Positions 7,045 to 8,052 of a stretch of DNA of 8,052 nt are shown here, in pieces. The stretch covers positions 1 through 8,052 of the forward strand of contig CALCTW010000108.1 of NCBI GenBank assembly GCA_937907055.1, written 5' to 3'. The DNA comes from an uncultured Clostridia bacterium (GTDB lineage Bacteria > Bacillota > Clostridia > Christensenellales > Aristaeellaceae). The notes below the pieces were generated by a model. It made no database searches. It was not told the DNA's origin and saw nothing but the letters and a program-made list of their open reading frames with translations. Positions within the stretch are counted from its first letter, which is position 1. Each line of letters opens with the position of its first letter. The translations under genes and the position numbers were made by a program.

Positions 7045-7050
7045 ACCTCC
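7045..7050 (-). promoter_or_regulatory. Ribosome binding site GGAGGT for ATG 7038
   Basis: On the minus strand GGAGG (7050-7046) is followed by 7 bases and ATG at 7038. It is the strongest initiation site for this gene and argues that translation begins upstream of the in-frame TAG, not at ATG 6945. Confidence 0.8.
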
Positions 7051-7079
7051 ATGATATAAAATTTGAGATTCACACTGAC

Positions 7080-7108
7080 ATTTTACTATGTCCTTTCATG
7101 AATGGCAA
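7080..7108 (-). promoter_or_regulatory. Predicted sigma-A type promoter for the minus-strand gene
   Basis: On the minus strand, TTGCCA (7108-7103) is a -35 box with 5 of 6 consensus matches, followed by a 17-base spacer and TAAAAT (7085-7080) as a -10 box with 5 of 6. Transcription would start near 7073 and give a leader of about 35 bases before ATG 7038. Confidence 0.6.
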
Positions 7109-7121
7109 GCCATTTTGAAAG
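7093..7121. repeat. Palindrome in the divergent promoter region, possible operator
   Basis: AATGGC-AA-GCCATT (7101-7114) is a perfect 6-base inverted repeat. It is flanked by a second matching pair, CTTTCA (7093-7098) and TGAAAG (7116-7121), with spacers of two bases (left) and one base (right). It covers the -35 box of the minus-strand promoter and lies about 40 bases upstream of the plus-strand -35 box, so a dimeric repressor bound here could control one or both genes. The regulator is not in the window. Confidence 0.5.
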
Positions 7122-7161
7122 AAATTAACGGTATATTATGTATATTTAACATAATTGTTAC

Positions 7162-7190
7162 TTGAACTTGGTACTGTTCAGTGATATGAT
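7162..7190 (+). promoter_or_regulatory. Predicted sigma-A type promoter with extended -10 for the 7254 gene
   Basis: TTGAAC at 7162-7167 (-35, 4 of 6 matches), a 17-base spacer, and TATGAT at 7185-7190 (-10, 5 of 6) preceded by TG at 7182-7183, giving an extended -10. The predicted start is near 7197, about 57 bases before ATG 7254. Confidence 0.6.
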
Positions 7191-7240
7191 TATAGAAAAT
7201 GTTGGATATACATTTTTGTTCGTTGATATTATTTGATTAT

Positions 7241-7247
7241 GGAGGGG
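7241..7247 (+). promoter_or_regulatory. Ribosome binding site GGAGGGG for ATG 7254
   Basis: GGAGGGG ends 6 bases before ATG 7254, which opens directly into a signal peptide. It fixes the start of the last gene in the window. Confidence 0.8.
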
Positions 7248-7253
7248 ATTTTT

Positions 7254-8052
7254 ATGAAGAGAAAATGCTTATCTGTAATGAGTATGGTAGTGGCTTTCAT
7301 GTTGCTGTTTGCTACAATTCCGGTCTATGCTTTGACATCGACAGAAAAAGAAAATCGGTATACAGAAGCTATTCAGGCATTAGAAATGTATTTAGAAGAA
7401 CAGGAGGAGGATGAGGAACAGCTTGAACTCCTTTATGTCAGTTTCAAAGAACTGAAAGGTTATGAAAAGAGCAGTGCGTTTGCCAGTTATGTGCATGTCC
7501 TGCTTTTGTTGGCTCAGGAAGAATATGATTCATTTGAAATGGATTATGAATTGAACGAAAATCTGAAGAACAACACGAACTTCATAGATTATCTTGAAAA
7601 AGAGATGACTAATTCTGCAATTGGAACAATTGCGGATTTGGAAAATTACGTGTTGGGACGTACAGCTGAAGCAAACGCAGATGAGGAAGCAGCAGAGTAT
7701 TACAAGGCTTGCTTGCATTTTTTTGATGCGGAAAAACGCTCGGGAAGTTTACATGGTTCTGCCGCTGCGGAACATTATGCGAAGGGGATGGCCTACTTTG
7801 AGGCGGGCGACCTTGAAAACGCATATCGTGAGTTTGAACAGGCAGGGAAATACGAAGATAGTGAGAATCGTAAAAACTATATTGAGAAGAAACTGGGCTA
7901 TTCGCCCTCTCATGTACATGACTGGGCAGAGGCGAACTGCATCTCTCCGAAGATTTGTCTTACCTGTAATGTAACAGAAGGCGAAGCAAAGGGCCACCAG
8001 TGGGATGAAGGCGTTGTGACACGCAACGCGACCTGCAGTGTTCCCGGAGAGG
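7254..8052 (+). CDS. Secreted helical-module protein with Cys-rich repeats, paralogue of the 4425 gene (3'-truncated by window end)
   Basis: Open from ATG 7254 to the window end (266 full codons) with no stop. Signal peptide MKRKCLSVMSMVVAFMLL, probable cleavage VYA|LTS after residue 26. The mature start ALTSTEKENRY matches ALTSNEKENMY of the protein encoded from 4425. The shared helical module ends YFEAGDLENAYREFEQAGKY and LGYSP (about 214-218), against LTSGDLEGAYSYFAQTAGYKDS and LGYTP in the relative. Cys-rich repeats then begin directly at about residue 220 (HDWAEANCISPKICLTC, EGEAKGHQW, NATCSVPGE), without the Ala/Glu spacer and SH3b domain of its paralogue. The sequence beyond the window is needed for the remaining repeats and any terminal domain. 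Codon and base use is more AT-rich than in the paralogue, so the duplication is probably old or one copy was acquired separately. It has its own promoter and ribosome site, so it is not simply part of the upstream cluster. No enzymatic role is visible; it is a probable surface or secreted binding protein. Confidence 0.88.
   Translation, partial: MKRKCLSVMSMVVAFMLLFATIPVYALTSTEKENRYTEAIQALEMYLEEQEEDEEQLELLYVSFKELKGYEKSSAFASYVHVLLLLAQEEYDSFEMDYELNENLKNNTNFIDYLEKEMTNSAIGTIADLENYVLGRTAEANADEEAAEYYKACLHFFDAEKRSGSLHGSAAAEHYAKGMAYFEAGDLENAYREFEQAGKYEDSENRKNYIEKKLGYSPSHVHDWAEANCISPKICLTCNVTEGEAKGHQWDEGVVTRNATCSVPGE

Noticed and set aside
7621..7974. Plus-strand open frame of 117 codons starting in the TTG/ATG region at 7621
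   Set aside because: It overlaps the 7254 gene in another frame. The 7254 frame has a promoter, ribosome site, signal peptide and a paralogue, so this one is a shadow.

Overview
The window looks like a piece of a Bacillota chromosome, most plausibly an uncultured gut clostridium. The support is purine-rich Shine-Dalgarno sites (GAGGTG, GGAGG, GGGGGA), a one-pass Hanks-type Ser/Thr kinase, Gram-positive style Sec signal peptides, SH3b modules, and secreted Cys-x-x-Cys repeats with GH(D/Q/K) linkers that are common in gut Clostridia. This is inference from sequence style; no taxonomic marker is present. The left part (1-6194) is moderately GC-rich (33 of 60 bases are G/C at 1501-1560). The middle (about 6320-7250) is AT-rich (20 of 60 at 6481-6540). 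The last gene is intermediate.

Layout. Positions 2-6194 carry a same-strand, tightly packed cluster. It starts with a 5'-truncated transmembrane Ser/Thr kinase with an Fn3-like ectodomain (2-1444). A secreted helical-repeat + Fn3-like protein follows (1459-2853), then a secreted helical-repeat + double SH3b protein (2878-4380). The fourth gene (4425-6194) encodes a secreted helical-repeat + Ala/Glu helix + SH3b + Cys-rich repeat + WSxWS protein and is split by one in-frame TAG at 5553-5555. A 119-nt, strongly self-complementary foldback (6202-6320) follows. Next is a minus-strand AT-rich gene of unknown function (7038-6442), also split by an in-frame TAG (6949-6951). A divergent promoter region (7039-7253) with a palindrome separates it from the last gene (7254 to beyond the window end). 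That gene is a secreted paralogue of the 4425 gene, has no stop inside the window, and is easily missed.

How the genes fit together. The kinase ectodomain and the next secreted protein appear to share the same C-terminal module pair (Fn3-like domain plus a terminal domain with a YIYVxLxDL motif). The secreted proteins share N-terminal helical modules and differ in their C-terminal domains. I infer a cell-surface sensing or wall-associated system in which the kinase reads an extracellular state and the secreted proteins act in the same envelope compartment. No function is proven.

The most notable observation is that two unrelated genes are each interrupted by exactly one in-frame TAG and are otherwise open, while every other gene end in the window uses TAA or TGA. 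This could be two recent nonsense mutations, sequencing errors, or TAG suppression/recoding. The window cannot decide between them.
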